Shown: positions 61,857 to 64,000 of the stretch, one piece after another | Layout of the letters: every line of letters begins with the position of its first letter | How positions within the stretch are numbered: position 1 is the stretch's first letter | NCBI GenBank assembly: GCA_963802355.1 | Contig: CAWDIV010000026.1 | Coordinates: 310,001-374,000, forward strand | DNA length: 64,000 nucleotides | Source: SG8-41 sp963802355 | GTDB lineage: Bacteria > Pseudomonadota > Gammaproteobacteria > Burkholderiales > SG8-41 | Reading direction: 5' to 3' | Notes under the pieces: generated by a model | What the model was told of the DNA's origin: nothing | The model's database searches: none | Seen by the model: only the letters and a program-made list of their open reading frames with translations | Position numbers and translations under genes: made by a program

Positions 61857-62361
61857 TTATAGATGTGCCAATACAGATTCGGCCGAAGAGACTTCAAACT
61901 TGCCCGGAGCCTCGACATAGACGCCTTTGACGATCCCGTTATCGACGATCATGGCGTAACGATTCGAGCGAAGACCCATTCCGCGTCCGGTGAGATCCAG
62001 GTCGAGCCCCAGCTCCTTGACGTATTTCGCACTACCATCCGCGAGCATGCGCACCGTTCCGTCGACCTTCAGGTGCTTACCCCAGGCTGCCATGACAAAG
62101 GCGTCATTCGTCGTCACACACCAGACTTCGTCGACTCCTTTGGCTTTGAGTGCGGCAGCGTTCTGAATGAAGGACGGCACTGCTTGGCCGAACAGGTGGG
62201 CGTATAGGCGCCAGGAAGCCCGAAGATGACGATTTTCTTGCCCTTGGCTGGCGGCAACGGACATCGACTTCCTGAGGGCCTATCGGACATCCGGTCTCTT
62301 CGTCAAAGCTTGTCGATTCCATGAGCTTGCCCGGCGGAAGTGTTTGACCAGTTGCGATCAT
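61857..62361 (-). pseudogene. Peroxiredoxin (Prx5-like), frameshifted
   Basis: ATG 62361 has a GAGGAG site. IATGQTLPPGKLMESTSFDE, TGCPIGPQEVDV comes first; then in another frame AKGKKIVIFGLPGAYTPTCS (the peroxidatic Cys of P-T-C-S); then VPSFIQNAAALKAKGVDEVW, CVTTNDAFVMAAWGKHLKVD, MLADGSAKYVKELGLDLDLT, GMGLRSNRYAMIVDNGIVKG and FEVSSAESVLAHL. Two indels near 62205 and 62265 split it. Prx5-like enzymes reduce peroxides with glutaredoxin or thioredoxin. All catalytic sequence is still present. Confidence 0.85.
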
Positions 62362-62469
62362 GTAATTCTCCTCATTTTTTAAGAAAACCCCGATTTTACA
62401 CTCAAGATGTGGCTTCCCGAAGCTGATCATGCGACAGTAGGCTGGAAGGTCCGCAAGTGGGCAAATCGC

Positions 62470-62695
62470 GCGCGATGAGCTTGAGGACCTTGCCAGGCAT
62501 CGACTGCAAGCGGATACGCAGATGAAAGTCACAAGCTCGCAGAAGCCCAAGTCACCAGCATTCCACAGGTCATCATGAGCGGTCATAAGCGTTCGGATTC
62601 AACCTCCGGCTGCAAATTTGCATGCGGTCTGGAGCCACCCTCAAGTGCGTTCTGCAATTCAAGTTGTCTCCAGGGTGATTCGACTGTCTCATGCG
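62470..62695 (+). pseudogene. Possible DsbA/FrnE-like fragment
   Basis: RDELEDLARHRLQADTQM, then after a frame change SHKLAEAQVTSIPQVIMSGH, looks like the end of a DsbA-family (FrnE-like) oxidoreductase. No active-site CxxC or start is present. The match is by pattern only and the region overlaps the PhnD-like gene on the other strand. Confidence 0.25.
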
Positions 62696-63464
62696 ACGAA
62701 TAGGGTTGTAGAAGCTGTCAGTCACAATGCGCAGCTCCGCAATCCCCCAGCCGGCGAGAACTGCCGCTCCGCGCCGATCGTGGTGCATTTCTGCAAGATA
62801 ACGTGTGACGATCTCGCGAACGGTATGTGGAACGCTCTCCGCAAACACCCACGGCGGGTGCGGGGCTCGGACCGAGGGTCGCGATAGCACGCAGCTTCGG
62901 GCACAAAGCAGGGTCATTCCGCACTTCGGCCTCCCACACTGTGCTGTCGATTGCCGCCCCGGCCACGTCTCCCGAGATCACCATACGCAACGCCGACTGG
63001 TGTGCACCGGCTTCAACCAGTCCTCCAAAATAGTGAAGGTCGTGCCCCAGCGTCGCGAGGTGATGGCGAACGACGTTGAAGCCGGAATGTGAGCGCGGTT
63101 CGTTGAACGCCCATCGCCGCCCCCTAAGGTCCTCGAGGCGCGCATAAGAACTGTCGGAGCTAACAAGAACATCCGAGAAGTAGACGGGAGCACCACCGTA
63201 ACGCTCAGCGCTCATCACGGGCGCGACGCCAACGACAATCAATCGTCCATTGTCGAATTTCTCGACGTAGGGCAAGCCGCAGATCCAGCACAGATCGATC
63301 TCGCCTGCGTCGAATCGACGCTCGCGCTCCTCCCAGGATACGCCTTGCACGAGCTCGACTTCAGTCTGAAGGCGACGTCCGAGATATCCCACGAGCTCGC
63401 GGCACATTACGTCTGCGTTCTGCGCCATACAGCTCGCTACGCGAAACGGGCGGGATAGTTTCAT
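62573..63464 (-). pseudogene. PhnD-like substrate-binding protein without signal peptide, frameshifted
   Basis: ATG 63464 (GGAGTGG upstream) starts KLSRPFRVASCMAQNADVMC, RELVGYLGRRLQTEVELVQG, FDAGEIDLCWICGLPYVEKF, then VYFSDVLVSSDSSYARLEDL, RGRRWAFNEPRSHSGFNVVR, VISGDVAGAAIDSTVWEAEV. An extra base near 62888 shifts to PPWVFAESVPHTVREIVTRY, LAEMHHDRRGAAVLAGWGIA, ELRIVTDSFYNPIRRM. This is the PF12974 phosphonate/phosphate-binding fold. Unusually, no signal sequence precedes the domain, so it may be cytosolic. Confidence 0.78.
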
Positions 63465-63881
63465 TGCCACTCCAAAAAGACGACGCGCGAACAAAACTCC
63501 TGCTACGGCAAAGTAGCTGCGTCGTCAGATCGGATTGGAAACTACGTGCCGTAGAGTGCACGACGAACCGGACGGCACGCGCGCGGTATCTACGTGGGAG
63601 AAGGAGGATGCAGATGCGTAGGCGACACGGTGATGACATCATAGCCCAAAGGGTAAGTCGCCGGGAAGTGGCCTCATGGCTGGCGGTGGTGCGCTTCGCT
63701 CGGTGGGCAGAGGCGATTGGTTTGAATGACTGCAATGGGTCCGAACTGAGACGATCACTCGATAGGCAGGGTTCGGCCAATAGCTGCCGGTCCCTGTTAC
63801 GTTTCAATTTGACGTTTGATCGTCACCCGTCTGTTGCCGTTGGCATAAGCGAGCATAATGGCCGCCTGCCATGGGAGGGGA
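63465..63881. promoter_or_regulatory. Leader region of the binding-protein gene; island spacer
   Basis: Contains GAGACGATCACTCGATAGGC (63748, copy of 61563) and the leader from CAATTTGACGTTTGATCGTC (63805) to GCATAATGGCCGCCTGCC, which is closely similar to 50211-50310 upstream of the fragment MNTRRKLL. No gene is seen between 63465 and 63740. Confidence 0.55.
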
Positions 63882-64000
63882 ATGAACAATCGTCGCAAGC
63901 TGGTTATCGCGCTCGGAGCAGGCGCGCTCGCCTGGAGGGGCGGAGTACACGCACAGGCGCCGGCAAGAGCGCCGCGGATCGGATTTCTCTCGCCGTTCAC
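63882..64000 (+). CDS. ABC substrate-binding protein (ABC_sub_bind family), N-terminus
   Basis: The gene runs off the right edge. MNNRRKLVIALGAGALAWRG, GVHAQAPARAPRIGFLSPF is a twin-arginine-like signal followed by the first strand of a PF04392 protein. GGGAGGGGA lies just before the ATG. It is closely similar to the fragment at 50317. Confidence 0.85.
   Translation, partial: MNNRRKLVIALGAGALAWRGGVHAQAPARAPRIGFLSPF

Overview
The window looks like a chromosomal piece of a high-GC Betaproteobacterium of the Burkholderiales type, most likely an environmental or metagenome-derived genome. The reasons are six tripartite-tricarboxylate (Bug/TctC) substrate-binding genes, five copies or pieces of ABC_sub_bind-type binding proteins, the adjacent tRNA-Ala(GGC)/tRNA-Glu(TTC) pair, and the codon bias. 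No rRNA, CRISPR array, phage structural gene or replication origin was seen.

Left part (1-46.2 kb): a dense catabolic region with short operons on both strands. In order it holds an MlrC-like metallopeptidase (partial), DUF5996, a quinone-reductase-like MDR protein, a Sel1-repeat gene, DUF1289, a periplasmic RidA, a Bug gene, a three-subunit HcnABC/D-hydroxyproline-dehydrogenase-like operon facing a DadA-like oxidase, a K+ channel, a CHASE-PAS-PAS histidine kinase with its response regulator, a GMC oxidoreductase, an aldo-keto reductase coupled to a double carboxymuconolactone-decarboxylase-domain protein, an FMN hydroxy-acid dehydrogenase, a beta-keto acid cleavage enzyme, a CPBP protease, a serine hydrolase, MmgE/PrpD, an ADP-forming acyl-CoA synthetase, a Gfo/Idh/MocA oxidoreductase, a gamma-glutamyltransferase, an M20 amidohydrolase, a polysaccharide deacetylase, gltX and HyuA/HyuB. 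The common theme is uptake (Bug proteins) and breakdown of organic acids, amides, cyclic amides and imino/amino acids.

Right part (46.4-64 kb): directly after the two tRNAs the region becomes a mosaic. It contains an IS3-family remnant, a seven-bladed PLL-type lectin gene split by an intact IS481-family element, fragments of ABC substrate-binding genes, an IS110-family transposase, a decayed IS1182-like element, an attC-flanked methyltransferase cassette, and then VOC, ACT, RidA, peroxiredoxin and PhnD-like genes, many with frameshifts. This looks like a tRNA-proximal variable region.

Two features run through the whole window. First, intergenic spaces are filled with short-period repeats: at least five sequence families with a 7-nt (or 14/15-nt) period and other families with periods of about 9-10 nt, usually arranged as inverted pairs able to form long hairpins, and often supplying stop or start codons to neighbouring genes. 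Second, at least twelve genes carry single-base frameshifts, several in G/C runs and one in gltX. Sequencing or assembly error is a serious alternative to real gene decay. Two Bug genes with large internal deletions cannot be explained that way.
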